NCBI GenBank assembly: GCA_024401305.1
Contig: JAKSLI010000002.1
Coordinates: forward strand, 39,448 to 103,447
Direction: 5' to 3'
Source of the DNA: Bacteroidaceae bacterium
GTDB taxonomy: Bacteria; Bacteroidota; Bacteroidia; Bacteroidales; Bacteroidaceae
Length of the DNA stretch: 64,000 bases
In this document: piece by piece, positions 49,936 to 58,545 of the stretch
How positions within the stretch are numbered: position 1 is the stretch's first letter
Layout: each line of letters starts with the position of its first letter
Program-made: the position numbers and the translations under genes
Notes under the pieces: generated by a model
Database searches by the model: none
The model's input: only the letters and a program-made list of their open reading frames with translations
What the model was told of the DNA's origin: nothing

Positions 49936-49966
49936 CGGTCACTTACAACTATAAAACCAAACTAAA

Positions 49967-51442
49967 GTGTTATCATTTGTTCTTTGTATAGTAGCCTTGG
50001 TATTGGGCTACGTCTTCTACGGTCGCTTCGTTGAGAAGGCGATAGGCATCGACGCCAACAATGCGATGCCTTGTGACACCAAGCGTGACGGCATAGACTT
50101 CGTGCCGATGAACCCTTGGAAGGTTTATCTCATTCAGTTCCTGAACATCGCTGGCACAGGTCCTATCTTCGGTGCCATCATGGGTATTCTCTTCGGTCCG
50201 GCTGCCTACATCTGGATAGTGCTGGGCTGTATCTTTGCCGGTTCGATGCACGACTTCATGAGCGCGATGATCTCTTTGAGAGACGGTGGCGCGAGCTTGC
50301 CGGAACAGATCACGAAGAGTCTCGGCAAGAACGTCGGCATGGTGATGCGCCTCGTGACTATGGTGCTTCTCATCATGGTTGTTGCCGTTTTCGTGAGCAC
50401 ACCTGCGTCTTTGCTCTCAAGTCTCACGAGCGGTTGGGGAATGTTCGAGCAGTTTGCAGCGATGGTTGGTGTTGAAGACCAGGCGGCAGCTTGTGTCCTC
50501 TTCTGGACAATCATCATCTTTGCCTATTATCTCCTCGCCACATTGCTCCCTATCTCAGCCCTCATTGGCAAGATCTACCCGATCTTCGGTGCTGCCTTGC
50601 TCATCATGGCTGTTGGCGTAGGCTTCGGAATATTCTTCCAAAGCGGACTCGAAGGCACTACCTGGATGCCTGAACTTACGGATGCCTTCCAGAACCATCA
50701 TCCAAAGGGCACTCCACTCTTCCCTATGCTCTGTATAACAATAGCTTGCGGTGCAATCAGTGGTTTCCACGCTACTCAGAGCCCGCTCATGATTCGCTGT
50801 ACACAGAACGAGAAGCATGTGCGCCCTGTGTTCTACGGAGCCATGATCACTGAAGGCGTTGTGGCACTCATCTGGGCTGCCGCTGCCATCAAATACACTG
50901 GAAGCTACGAGGGACTTTGGAATGAGATGAACAACAACCCAGCCATCATCGTGAACGCTATCTGTCACGATTGGATGGGACAAGTGGGCGCCGTACTCGC
51001 TATCCTTGGCGTTGTAGCAGCCCCTGTCACAACAGGTGATACTGCACTCCGCAGCGCCCGCCTCATCACGGCAGACTTCCTGAACTACAAGCAGGACAAG
51101 ATCTTCAACCGTCTGGCTATAGCGCTTCCTCTCGCTGCCATCGTGATCTTCCTCATGAACATCGACTTCAGTATCCTCTGGCGCTATTTCGGATGGATCA
51201 ACCAAACCCTCGCCGTGTTTACTTTATGGGGCATAACAGTCTGGATGTCAAAGAATAACCGCAATATCTACATCTCTCTCATTCCGGCTCTGTTCATGAC
51301 TTTCACATGCACAAGCTTCATCTTGGTTTGTCCACAGGCACAAGGCGGTTTCGGCATCCCTGAATGGATCGGACTTTCGGTAGGCGCAGTAGCAAGCATC
51401 GTTTGCGGCGTTTTGTTCTTCAAGAGCCACAATGCCAAATAG
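49967..51442 (+). CDS. CstA-family carbon-starvation/peptide or pyruvate transporter
   Basis: A 491-residue inner-membrane protein with more than ten spans. CstA-type landmarks are the DFVPMNPWKVYLIQFLNIAG text, AGTGPIFGAIMGILFGPAAY, DFMSAMISLRDGGASLPEQI, ISGFHATQSPLMIRCTQNEK and TTGDTALRSARLI. CstA proteins import peptides or pyruvate. It starts at GTG (LSFVLCIVALVLGYVFYG); no ATG fits. It is shorter than E. coli CstA (about 700 aa) but matches the short clade of Bacteroidota. Confidence 0.9.
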   Translation: MLSFVLCIVALVLGYVFYGRFVEKAIGIDANNAMPCDTKRDGIDFVPMNPWKVYLIQFLNIAGTGPIFGAIMGILFGPAAYIWIVLGCIFAGSMHDFMSAMISLRDGGASLPEQITKSLGKNVGMVMRLVTMVLLIMVVAVFVSTPASLLSSLTSGWGMFEQFAAMVGVEDQAAACVLFWTIIIFAYYLLATLLPISALIGKIYPIFGAALLIMAVGVGFGIFFQSGLEGTTWMPELTDAFQNHHPKGTPLFPMLCITIACGAISGFHATQSPLMIRCTQNEKHVRPVFYGAMITEGVVALIWAAAAIKYTGSYEGLWNEMNNNPAIIVNAICHDWMGQVGAVLAILGVVAAPVTTGDTALRSARLITADFLNYKQDKIFNRLAIALPLAAIVIFLMNIDFSILWRYFGWINQTLAVFTLWGITVWMSKNNRNIYISLIPALFMTFTCTSFILVCPQAQGGFGIPEWIGLSVGAVASIVCGVLFFKSHNAK

Positions 51443-51501
51443 TACATAGGGTCTATCAAGGCACCATTTTGTTTCTCTAATCCAAAAAAAGTTGCTGATA
51501 A

Positions 51502-51532
51502 TTTGCTGAATAGAAAGTTTTTAGTAATTTTG
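51502..51532 (+). promoter_or_regulatory. Promoter of the beta-barrel gene
   Basis: TTTG (51502-51505), a 19-bp spacer and TAATTTTG (51525-51532), a full Bacteroidota consensus. Confidence 0.7.
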
Positions 51533-51595
51533 CACCTTGAAAGAAAATGTTTTACACGAGAACTTCCTGGAAGCTTCTCACAAATCTTTATAACG

Positions 51596-52123
51596 ATGAA
51601 AAAGGTATTACTTATTATCGCCATCATGTTCGCAGGCATCAGCTCTGCAATGGCACAGACAGAAAAGGGCGAGATGGGCGCAGGCCTCAATCTCCTTTAT
51701 GGTACAGAAGTGAAGAACCTTGGCGTTGGCGCTAAGTTCCGTTACAGCCTCAGCGACGAACTCCGTGCAGAAGCAGCTGTTGACTACCTCTTCAAGCACA
51801 ACCACTCTTCAATGTACGACGTAAACGTCAACTTCGAGTATCTCCTTCCAGTAGAGAGCGCAGACATCATCACTTACCCAATCCTTGGTGTTGGTTTCGG
51901 TAGCAAGCATTATTGCCATATTAATGCTGTTGAATTGAATAGCGGTAAGCCAGTTCTCTTGGACAAGAAGCAGAACAAGGGCATCGTAGGCATCAACGCA
52001 GGTTGGGGTGCTGAATATGCAATCACAGACAAGGCTTCCATTACTCTTGAGGCTCAGTACCAGTTCTTCAACCAGAACTGCACACAGCTCCTCGTAGGCG
52101 TTGGTCTTGTACACAAGTTCTAA
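51596..52123 (+). CDS. Small outer-membrane beta-barrel protein
   Basis: A 175-residue protein from ATG 51596 with signal peptide MKKVLLIIAIMFAGISSAMA. Amphipathic strands follow: GEMGAGLNLLYGTEVKNLGV, AKFRYSLSDELRAEAAVDYL, YDVNVNFEYLLPV, YPILGVGFG, NAGWGAEYAIT and a final VGVGLVHKF with C-terminal Phe. This is the pattern of an eight-strand barrel of the OmpW/porin-fold type in Bacteroidota. The ligand is unknown. The longer frame from 51503 covers the promoter and is rejected. Confidence 0.82.
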   Translation: MKKVLLIIAIMFAGISSAMAQTEKGEMGAGLNLLYGTEVKNLGVGAKFRYSLSDELRAEAAVDYLFKHNHSSMYDVNVNFEYLLPVESADIITYPILGVGFGSKHYCHINAVELNSGKPVLLDKKQNKGIVGINAGWGAEYAITDKASITLEAQYQFFNQNCTQLLVGVGLVHKF

Positions 52124-52148
52124 TCCTCCGCAAAGATATAGGATAAAT

Positions 52149-52193
52149 AAAAACAGGCTACGGGTTTCACTATAACCCATAGCCTGTTTTTTT
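52149..52193. terminator. Bidirectional terminator between the barrel gene and deoD
   Basis: AAACAGGCTACGGGTT pairs with AACCCATAGCCTGTTT, followed by T-runs on both strands. Confidence 0.88.
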
Positions 52194-52218
52194 GTCATTA
52201 CTCAGTAGTCAAGAGAGA

Positions 52219-52929
52219 CTAATCCAAGATGGCAGCGTCGAGAGCTATCTTCATCATTTCCTTGAAGTTCTTCTGGCGCTCCTCAGGAGTTGTTACGGCA
52301 TCCTCTACGAAAGAGTCAGAGATGGTGAGAAGGCATGCTGCGTTCTTGCCGCAAGTGCGAGCGTTTGCGAAGAGTGCAAAGCTTTCCATTTCCACTGCTA
52401 CACAGCCTTTTGCGTGAATGTCCTCAAGATAATCGTCGCTCTCACGGTAGAATACGTCCGAAGAGTGGATGAGACCCTGCTGGAGAGGTATGCCAAGCTG
52501 CTCTGCAACGCCTACGATCTTGTCGTTAAGAGCGATGGAAGGGTAGGTGATATCCTTTTCGTAACCGCACTGAGTGCGTGCGTATGAACTTTCGCTGTAA
52601 GCGCCGTTGGCAAGAACAACGTCGTAAACGTGGAGATTCTTCACGTATGAACCGGCAGAACCAATTCGGATGATGTTCTCAACGCCATATTCCTTGTAGA
52701 GTTCGTATGAGTAAATGCCGATGGAAGGCATACCCATACCACTTGCCATTACAGAAACAGGCTTACCCTTCCAAGTGCCGGTATAGCCCTGGATGCCACG
52801 AACATTATTTACAAGCTTTGGATTTTCAAGGAAAGTCTCTGCGATAAACTGAGCTCTCAGTGGATCGCCAGGCATAAGAACGGTCTTGGCGATTTCCCCA
52901 ACTTGGGCTTCATTGTGTGGTGTTGCCAT
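52219..52929 (-). CDS. deoD: Purine-nucleoside phosphorylase, DeoD type
   Basis: A 236-residue hexameric-type phosphorylase. TPHNEAQVGEIAKTVLMPGD with the phosphate-binding Gly/Arg (DPLRAQFIA) opens the protein. ASGMGMPSIGIYSYELYKEY, IRIGSAGS, the specificity segment VAVEMESFALFANA and the catalytic Asp in TISDSFV follow. It splits purine nucleosides with phosphate. The start at 52929 gives the family N-terminus; an extra 13 residues from 52968 run through the promoter. Confidence 0.93.
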   Translation of the reverse strand: MATPHNEAQVGEIAKTVLMPGDPLRAQFIAETFLENPKLVNNVRGIQGYTGTWKGKPVSVMASGMGMPSIGIYSYELYKEYGVENIIRIGSAGSYVKNLHVYDVVLANGAYSESSYARTQCGYEKDITYPSIALNDKIVGVAEQLGIPLQQGLIHSSDVFYRESDDYLEDIHAKGCVAVEMESFALFANARTCGKNAACLLTISDSFVEDAVTTPEERQKNFKEMMKIALDAAILD

Positions 52930-52965
52930 AGTAAAATTGTTAGATTTTTTGTCGATAATATGGGG

Positions 52966-52973
52966 CAAAGTTA
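52966..52973 (-). promoter_or_regulatory. -7 box of deoD
   Basis: TAACTTTG on the minus strand, 37 bp before the ATG. Confidence 0.6.
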
Positions 52974-53047
52974 ATATAATAAATTAAAATATCAGCGATA
53001 ATGTGTTAATTTTTTCTATTTTTCTGCTCAAATAACGCATAAAGTGC

Positions 53048-53055
53048 TAACTTTG
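53048..53055 (+). promoter_or_regulatory. -7 box of the Cys-rich secreted protein gene
   Basis: TAACTTTG, 40 bp before the ATG at 53096. Confidence 0.55.
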
Positions 53056-53095
53056 CAGAAAATATCACGTAAGTGTCAATACATTTTAACCTATT

Positions 53096-53650
53096 ATGAA
53101 AAGAATAATTTTATGTTTCTTGATGGCTGCTATCATGCAGACTATCTCAGCACAGGAATGTGCAAAATGTGAAAATTGTAAGAAAGACAATACTGAATGT
53201 TGTGATTCAGTGGTGAAGACTTCAGGTCATGTGGCTTTCTGTGGACTTCAGAAGATTCTCGAACAGAAGACTTCCGACAAGGTGAAAGAACTCCTGAAGA
53301 ACTGGAACTACGAGGTTGTGCTCGGCGGTGCCAATGCTGGTGTCTATAAGTTCGGTAAGGTGAACTACAACGGCAACTGGGCTTTCTTCCCAAACGAGAC
53401 ATGGGCAGGCGTTGAATATACTGTGACAGCCAATGGCGTGACATCAGTGAAGTGGATGTTCTCAAGCAAGGAGTGCTACGAGAAGTTCCTCAAGGACATC
53501 GAGGCTAAGGGATGGGTTAAGGAGAATTCTGGCGACAAAGGTCAGTCTTTCCAGACTACTTTCCGCAACGGCACACGCGAATTCGTAACCGTTGACGCCT
53601 TCTCTTATGGCATCTATTCAATCATATACCAGGTTTACGCATTGCTCTAA
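53096..53650 (+). CDS. Secreted protein with N-terminal Cys cluster, unknown function
   Basis: A 184-residue protein with signal peptide MKRIILCFLMAAIMQTISA, then a Cys-rich segment ECAKCENCKKDNTECCDSVV (six Cys in about 17 residues) and another Cys near position 52. A mixed alpha/beta domain follows (YEVVLGGANAGVYKFGKVNY, KWMFSSKECYEKFLKDIEAK). The CxxCxxC pattern could bind a metal or form disulfides. I do not recognise the family. It has its own promoter and terminator and stands alone. Confidence 0.7.
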   Translation: MKRIILCFLMAAIMQTISAQECAKCENCKKDNTECCDSVVKTSGHVAFCGLQKILEQKTSDKVKELLKNWNYEVVLGGANAGVYKFGKVNYNGNWAFFPNETWAGVEYTVTANGVTSVKWMFSSKECYEKFLKDIEAKGWVKENSGDKGQSFQTTFRNGTREFVTVDAFSYGIYSIIYQVYALL

Positions 53651-53665
53651 CACCTGTAAAAATCA

Positions 53666-53704
53666 AGAGGTTTTGTGGACACATAGCCCGCAAAACCTCT
53701 TTTT
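53666..53704 (+). terminator. Terminator after the Cys-rich protein gene
   Basis: AGAGGTTTTGTGG pairs with CCGCAAAACCTCT, followed by TTTT. Confidence 0.85.
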
Positions 53705-53745
53705 GGTAATACATTCTACAACGATTTAAATGAACAATCCATAAT

Positions 53746-54120
53746 ATGAACGCAATTCATACAGAAAAAGCGCCTGCTGCTATCGGTCCTTACAGCCAGG
53801 CTATCGAAGTAAACGGTTTTGTATATACATCAGGCCAGCTTCCAGTTGACCCTGCTACTGGCGAATTTGCCCCGGGCGGTATCAAGGAGCAGACCCGTCA
53901 GTCGCTCACAAACGTGAAGAACATTCTCGAACAGGCTGGAACTGACATGAGCAAGGTTATCAAGACAACAGTCTTCCTCAACGATATGAACGATTTCGCT
54001 GCAATGAATGAGGTCTATGCAGAGTTCTTCCAGCAGCCTTATCCTGCACGCTCAGCAGTGGCTGTAGAGAAACTTCCAAAGGCTGCACTCGTGGAGATTG
54101 AGGTTGTTGCTGCGAAGTAA
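53746..54120 (+). CDS. RidA family enamine/imine deaminase
   Basis: A 124-residue YjgF/RidA protein: HTEKAPAAIGPYSQAIEVNG, YTSGQLPVDPATGEF, VIKTTVFLNDMNDFAAMNEV, YPARSAVAVEKLPKAALVEI. The conserved Arg of the active site lies in ARSAV near residue 106. RidA removes reactive 2-aminoacrylate formed by PLP enzymes. Length is normal. The fumarylacetoacetase-family gene follows 21 bp later, probably in the same operon. Confidence 0.93.
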   Translation: MNAIHTEKAPAAIGPYSQAIEVNGFVYTSGQLPVDPATGEFAPGGIKEQTRQSLTNVKNILEQAGTDMSKVIKTTVFLNDMNDFAAMNEVYAEFFQQPYPARSAVAVEKLPKAALVEIEVVAAK

Positions 54121-54141
54121 GCTTGAACTAAATAAATCAAA

Positions 54142-54759
54142 ATGAAGATATTTGCAATAGGAATGAACTACCTTCTGCACAATAAAGAGCTGGAAGGTGC
54201 GTTATATAAACCAGAAGAGCCCGTTATTTTCCTGAAAGCGGACTCTTCTCTGCTGATGAACCGCAAGCCGTTTTTCCTGCCTGACCATCTCGGACAGATC
54301 GACTACGAAACGGAAATTGTGGTTCGCATAAATCGTGTTGGCAAGACGATAGCGCAGAAGTTTGCCCATCGTTACTATGATGCAGTGACTGTCGGCATCG
54401 ACTTCACTGCACGCGATTTGCAGAAGAAACTCCGTTCCGAGGGCAAGCCTTGGGATTTATGCAAGGGATTTGATGGCGCTGCTGCCATTGGCGAATGGAT
54501 TCCAAAGGATGAATTTGCCGATATGCAGAACCTGAACTTCCATCTTGACATAAACGGACAGACTGTTCAGCAGGGCAATACGAGCGACATGCTCTACAAG
54601 ATTGACGAGATTATCAGTTACATCAGTCAGTTCTACACCCTCAAAACTGGCGATATCCTCTATACAGGCACACCTGTTGGCGTCGGTCCAGTGCAGATAA
54701 ACGACCATCTTGAAGGATACTTGGAAGACCGAAAGGTGATGGATTTCAAGGTGAAATAG
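54142..54759 (+). CDS. Fumarylacetoacetate hydrolase family protein
   Basis: A 205-residue protein. PVIFLKADSSLLMNRKPFFL is followed by the metal-binding IDYETEIVVRINRVGK (E-x-E), VGIDFTARDLQKKLRSEGKP, WDLCKGFDGAAAIGEWIP and GDILYTGTPVGVGPV. Members hydrolyse or decarboxylate 2-oxo acids such as oxaloacetate or acylpyruvates with Mg2+. Length is that of the short, YcgM-like subgroup. It follows ridA closely and is separated from porU by a GTAAATT repeat. Confidence 0.9.
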   Translation: MKIFAIGMNYLLHNKELEGALYKPEEPVIFLKADSSLLMNRKPFFLPDHLGQIDYETEIVVRINRVGKTIAQKFAHRYYDAVTVGIDFTARDLQKKLRSEGKPWDLCKGFDGAAAIGEWIPKDEFADMQNLNFHLDINGQTVQQGNTSDMLYKIDEIISYISQFYTLKTGDILYTGTPVGVGPVQINDHLEGYLEDRKVMDFKVK

Positions 54760-54767
54760 CTGCGCAA

Positions 54768-54797
54768 AATAGTAAATTGTAAATCATAAATCTGTAA
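54768..54797. repeat. GTAAATTGTAAATC repeat ending at the porU start
   Basis: AGTAAATTGTAAATCATAAA then TCTGTAAATG. The final ATG is the porU start. Same unit as before iorA. Confidence 0.8.
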
Positions 54798-57700
54798 ATG
54801 AACAGGCTATTGCACATATTATTGCTTCTCGCACTCGCAATTTCTGTGAGTGCTGGGGATAATATTGTGTATCAGCAGTTCTTCAATTTGGGCAAATCGG
54901 AGTTGAAGGTTGACTCTGTTTTGCCTGAATTTACGCATATCATTGACCTTCCGGGCAATTTCAATGACTCTGTTTACACCGTACAACTTGTTTATCCTGA
55001 GTTTTCGGAGATGAGCAAGCGTGAGAGAGAAGAGTGCAAGAGAATAATGGGTTCTTCCGATTTCAGCATGGCTGAGCAGGTGGAATTCATTCCAAAACAG
55101 TCGGGATATACACTTCTTTCCGGTCTAGTACATCAGGTTGTGGTGGATAGGAAGAAGGGCAAACTGGAGGTGATGTTCGCTCCAGTAGTCACCGACGGCA
55201 AGACTTTCAAGTCGCTTTCGGACTTCATGCTCAGGGTGAAGTCAGAACCTCGCAAGTCAACGCTTCGCAAATCTGCTTCAAGAAGTGGAGCAGGGGAGGG
55301 CGTTTATGCTGACCATTCTGTTCTTTCTTCTGGAAAATGGGCGAAGATTTCGGTGAAAGAGACTGGTATTCATGCTATTACGCCTGAAGTGATAAAGAAA
55401 GCTGGCTTCTCTGACATAAGCAAAGTGAGGCTCTATGGCTATGGCGGAAACTGTCAGCCAGAGGCGCTTTCCACAGACTATCTTCGCAAGACGGACGATT
55501 TGAAGGAAGTGGCCACTTGCCTCTATAACGGAAAACTCTATTTCCATGCTCGTGGTCCTGTGCATTACAGTGATGTCTCTGCGACCCGAATCCGTAATCC
55601 ATATTCTGACTATGGCTATTACTTCATTACGGACAAGAGTGAAAGTGGAAGTGAATCGCTCTGCTTCAATGATACCACGGAGTTCCTGAACCATGACAAG
55701 GCAATCCGTTCCGAGGCTGAAACCTATCATGTGTTGCATGAGAAGGATGAGTATGCTTGGTTCTGGGGTGGCAGGAACTTGTTCGAGAATACCCCGGTGG
55801 AAACGGGAAAATCACAGACTTACAGCTTCAAACTTGCCGATTATTTCAAGGAAACTGTAGGAAAGAAGTATTCTGCAAGAGTAGTTCTGACGGCCGGTAG
55901 TAAGTCTTCTTATGAGGTATTGCTCAACGATTCTGTTGTTGGAAAAGGCATTATCACTTTGGGAACATACGACGAGGGCAACTCAGCAACCGTGAATTTC
56001 ACATTCACTACCGATAATCCCCGCATTGCTATCAAAGCAGTCTCAGGCGGTCCGCTCAGACTTGATTACATCGATATCTGGACTTCATCGCAGAGAATCA
56101 CTCCGAGCATAGCTGGCAATAAGGTTCCGGAAGCGCAGTATGTGTATAACATAACGAACCAAGACCTTCATGCTGACCGCGATTTCGACATGGTAATCAT
56201 CATTCCTACATCGCAGAAATATCGTGCTCAGGCTGATAGGTTGAAGCAGTTCCATGAACAGCATGACGGACTGAAGGTAAGGGTGGTTCCTGCCGACGAA
56301 ATCTTCAATGAGTTCGGTAGCGGTACTCCGGACGCAAACGCCTATCGCCGCTACATGAAGATGCTTTACGACCGTGCGGAAAGCGCTGACAAGATGCCTA
56401 AATATCTGCTTCTTTTCGGCAATGGAGCTTTCGACAACCGTATGCTTTCAACAGAGTGGAGAACAGCAAATCCTGATGATTATCTCCTTTGTTTCGAAAG
56501 CGAAAACTCGTTTAGCGAGGTAAGATCATACGCTAACGACGGCTTCTTCTGTCTTTTGGACGAAGGAGAAGGCGCAAGGCAAACCTCTGCTGACCGTGAG
56601 GATATTGGTGTCGGTAGATTGCCTGTCACTTCTGCTGCGGAGGCAAAGATTGTTGTTGACAAGATCATTTCGTATGCAGAAAACAGGAACGCTGGCAGTT
56701 GGCAGAACAATGTCGTTATTCTTGGTGACGATGGCGATAAGAACAGGCACATGGCTGATGCCGAATCAGTGGCACAAGCCTTGGAAGATGTCACTTCGGA
56801 TGTCTATTTAAAGCGCGTGATGTGGGACACTTTCAAGCGCGAATCCTCATCTACGGGCAATACTTATCCCGAGATAGAGAAGATCGTTAAAGAGCAACAG
56901 GAGTCGGGCGCACTCATCATAAACTATAGTGGACATGGACGTGATGACATGCTTTCGCACGAATCTGTAATCCTCCTCAAGGACTTTGAAAACTATCGCA
57001 ACGAGAATCTTTCGTTCTGGATTACGGCGGCTTGTGGCGTTACTCCTTTCGACCATCGCATAAACCATTTCGGAAATGTCTCTCTCCTGAATGAACATGG
57101 CGGTTGCATTGGCTTCTATGGAACGAAAAATTCCGTTTATCCAACAGAGAACCGTGCGATAAACTCCGCTTTCATGCAAGCACTCTTTACTAGGGTCAAC
57201 GGCGAATATGTTACTCTTGGTGAGGCTCAGAGATTGGCAAAGAACAAACTCGTGTCGCAGAACAAGGACCTTACGGAGAATAAACTGCAATATGTGCTCC
57301 TTGGCGACCCGGCATTGAAACTGAATATACCTGAGCAGAAGGTCGTCATAGATAGCATAAACGGCAAGAGCCTTGCTAACACCGATGCTCTTATCAACAT
57401 GAAGGCGGCAAGTATTGCTACTGTCAGTGGTCATGTCGAGAACAATGGCGCTAAGGACGAGGCGTTCTCTGGAATAGCTACAATCGTTGTTCGCGATGCT
57501 GTGAAGAAGATTGTTTGCCGAATGAATGACGAGGCTTCTGCGGATACGGCTTTCGTTTATTACGATCGCCCTTCCGTCATATATAAAGGAAACACTTCGG
57601 TAAAGAACGGAAAGTTCTCTTTCGTGTTTGCGGTTCCAAAGGATATCGAATACTCTGGAGCGTCAGGACTGATTAATGTTGTTGCTGTTGACAACACCAC

Positions 57701-58427
57701 TTTCAAGGCGGCTCATGGACATAGCTATCAGTTCGAGGCCTCGGAAACGGAAGATGTTTATACGGATTCCATTGGTCCTTCGCTATATTGCTATCTCAAT
57801 TCGCCTTCTTTCCAGAATGGCGGTACTGTGAATCCAACGCCTTTCTTCTATGCGGAGATCAGTGACAAGGACGGAATAAACACCTCGGGAGGTTCGTATG
57901 GTCATGACATGCAACTCGTCATAGACGATGATGTTAATAAGACTTTCGTTCTGAACGACAATTTCACTTTTGAGCTCGGCGATTACACAAAGGGAACTAC
58001 ATACTATTCTCTGCCTACATTGGCACCAGGCAAGCATACACTTCGTTTCCGTGCGTGGGATATCCTTAACAATTCCTCAACTACGACGCTGACTTTCAAT
58101 GTTACGAACGCCATAAAACCTGATCTGCAAGACATCTATTGCACTAAGAACCCTGCTCGCGACAATACTTCGTTCATAATCACTCATGACAGAAAAGGCT
58201 CTGATGTGAATGCAGAAATCGAGGTTATGACAATGGCAGGCAGACCTCTTTGGCGCAAGACTGTCAGAGGTTCTTCCACATCGTCGGGTTCTTTCGTCAT
58301 AGATTGGGACTTGACAACCGATGGAGGCGGCAAACTCCAGACGGGTGTTTATCTCTACCGTGTTCGACTCTCAAGCGATGGTAGCGACAGCGTTTCAAAA
58401 GCAAAGAAACTCATCATCATAAATTAG
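54798..58427 (+). CDS. porU: Type IX secretion system sortase PorU
   Basis: A 1209-residue protein with signal peptide MNRLLHILLLLALAISVSA. The C25 (gingipain-type) peptidase domain lies at about 430-860: DMVIIIPTSQKYRAQADRLK, YLLLFGNGAFDNR, IGVGRLPVTSAAEAKIVVDK, the catalytic His in INYSGHGRDDML (near 713) and the catalytic Cys in WITAACGVTPFDH (near 746), then LGDPALKL. The C-terminus ends GVYLYRVRLSS...KKLIIIN and resembles a T9SS sorting domain. PorU removes the C-terminal signal of cargo and links it to A-LPS at the surface. porV follows. Confidence 0.93.
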   Translation: MNRLLHILLLLALAISVSAGDNIVYQQFFNLGKSELKVDSVLPEFTHIIDLPGNFNDSVYTVQLVYPEFSEMSKREREECKRIMGSSDFSMAEQVEFIPKQSGYTLLSGLVHQVVVDRKKGKLEVMFAPVVTDGKTFKSLSDFMLRVKSEPRKSTLRKSASRSGAGEGVYADHSVLSSGKWAKISVKETGIHAITPEVIKKAGFSDISKVRLYGYGGNCQPEALSTDYLRKTDDLKEVATCLYNGKLYFHARGPVHYSDVSATRIRNPYSDYGYYFITDKSESGSESLCFNDTTEFLNHDKAIRSEAETYHVLHEKDEYAWFWGGRNLFENTPVETGKSQTYSFKLADYFKETVGKKYSARVVLTAGSKSSYEVLLNDSVVGKGIITLGTYDEGNSATVNFTFTTDNPRIAIKAVSGGPLRLDYIDIWTSSQRITPSIAGNKVPEAQYVYNITNQDLHADRDFDMVIIIPTSQKYRAQADRLKQFHEQHDGLKVRVVPADEIFNEFGSGTPDANAYRRYMKMLYDRAESADKMPKYLLLFGNGAFDNRMLSTEWRTANPDDYLLCFESENSFSEVRSYANDGFFCLLDEGEGARQTSADREDIGVGRLPVTSAAEAKIVVDKIISYAENRNAGSWQNNVVILGDDGDKNRHMADAESVAQALEDVTSDVYLKRVMWDTFKRESSSTGNTYPEIEKIVKEQQESGALIINYSGHGRDDMLSHESVILLKDFENYRNENLSFWITAACGVTPFDHRINHFGNVSLLNEHGGCIGFYGTKNSVYPTENRAINSAFMQALFTRVNGEYVTLGEAQRLAKNKLVSQNKDLTENKLQYVLLGDPALKLNIPEQKVVIDSINGKSLANTDALINMKAASIATVSGHVENNGAKDEAFSGIATIVVRDAVKKIVCRMNDEASADTAFVYYDRPSVIYKGNTSVKNGKFSFVFAVPKDIEYSGASGLINVVAVDNTTFKAAHGHSYQFEASETEDVYTDSIGPSLYCYLNSPSFQNGGTVNPTPFFYAEISDKDGINTSGGSYGHDMQLVIDDDVNKTFVLNDNFTFELGDYTKGTTYYSLPTLAPGKHTLRFRAWDILNNSSTTTLTFNVTNAIKPDLQDIYCTKNPARDNTSFIITHDRKGSDVNAEIEVMTMAGRPLWRKTVRGSSTSSGSFVIDWDLTTDGGGKLQTGVYLYRVRLSSDGSDSVSKAKKLIIIN

Positions 58428-58536
58428 CCACCGTTCCCGGCGTTTTTCCGCCGGTTTCCAATAACCACCGTTCCCGGCGCTTTTCCGCCGGTTTCCAATA
58501 ACCACCGTTCCCGAGGTGTTCGCCTCGGGCCTCAAT
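58428..58536. repeat. Three tandem 37-bp hairpin units between porU and porV
   Basis: Units at 58428, 58465 and 58502 each begin CCACCGTTCCC and end TTTCCAATAA or CTCAATA. Each carries a hairpin: CCGGCG/CGCCGG in units 1 and 2, and CCCGAGG/CCTCGGG in unit 3, where both arms changed together. Confidence 0.88.
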
Positions 58537-58545
58537 ACAGAAACA

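Noticed and set aside
50555-51205. 216-residue minus-strand open frame
   Set aside because: Antisense to the CstA-family gene; acidic shadow sequence.
58428-58536. CRISPR-like array
   Set aside because: Units are tandem and contiguous with no unique spacers, and no cas genes are present.
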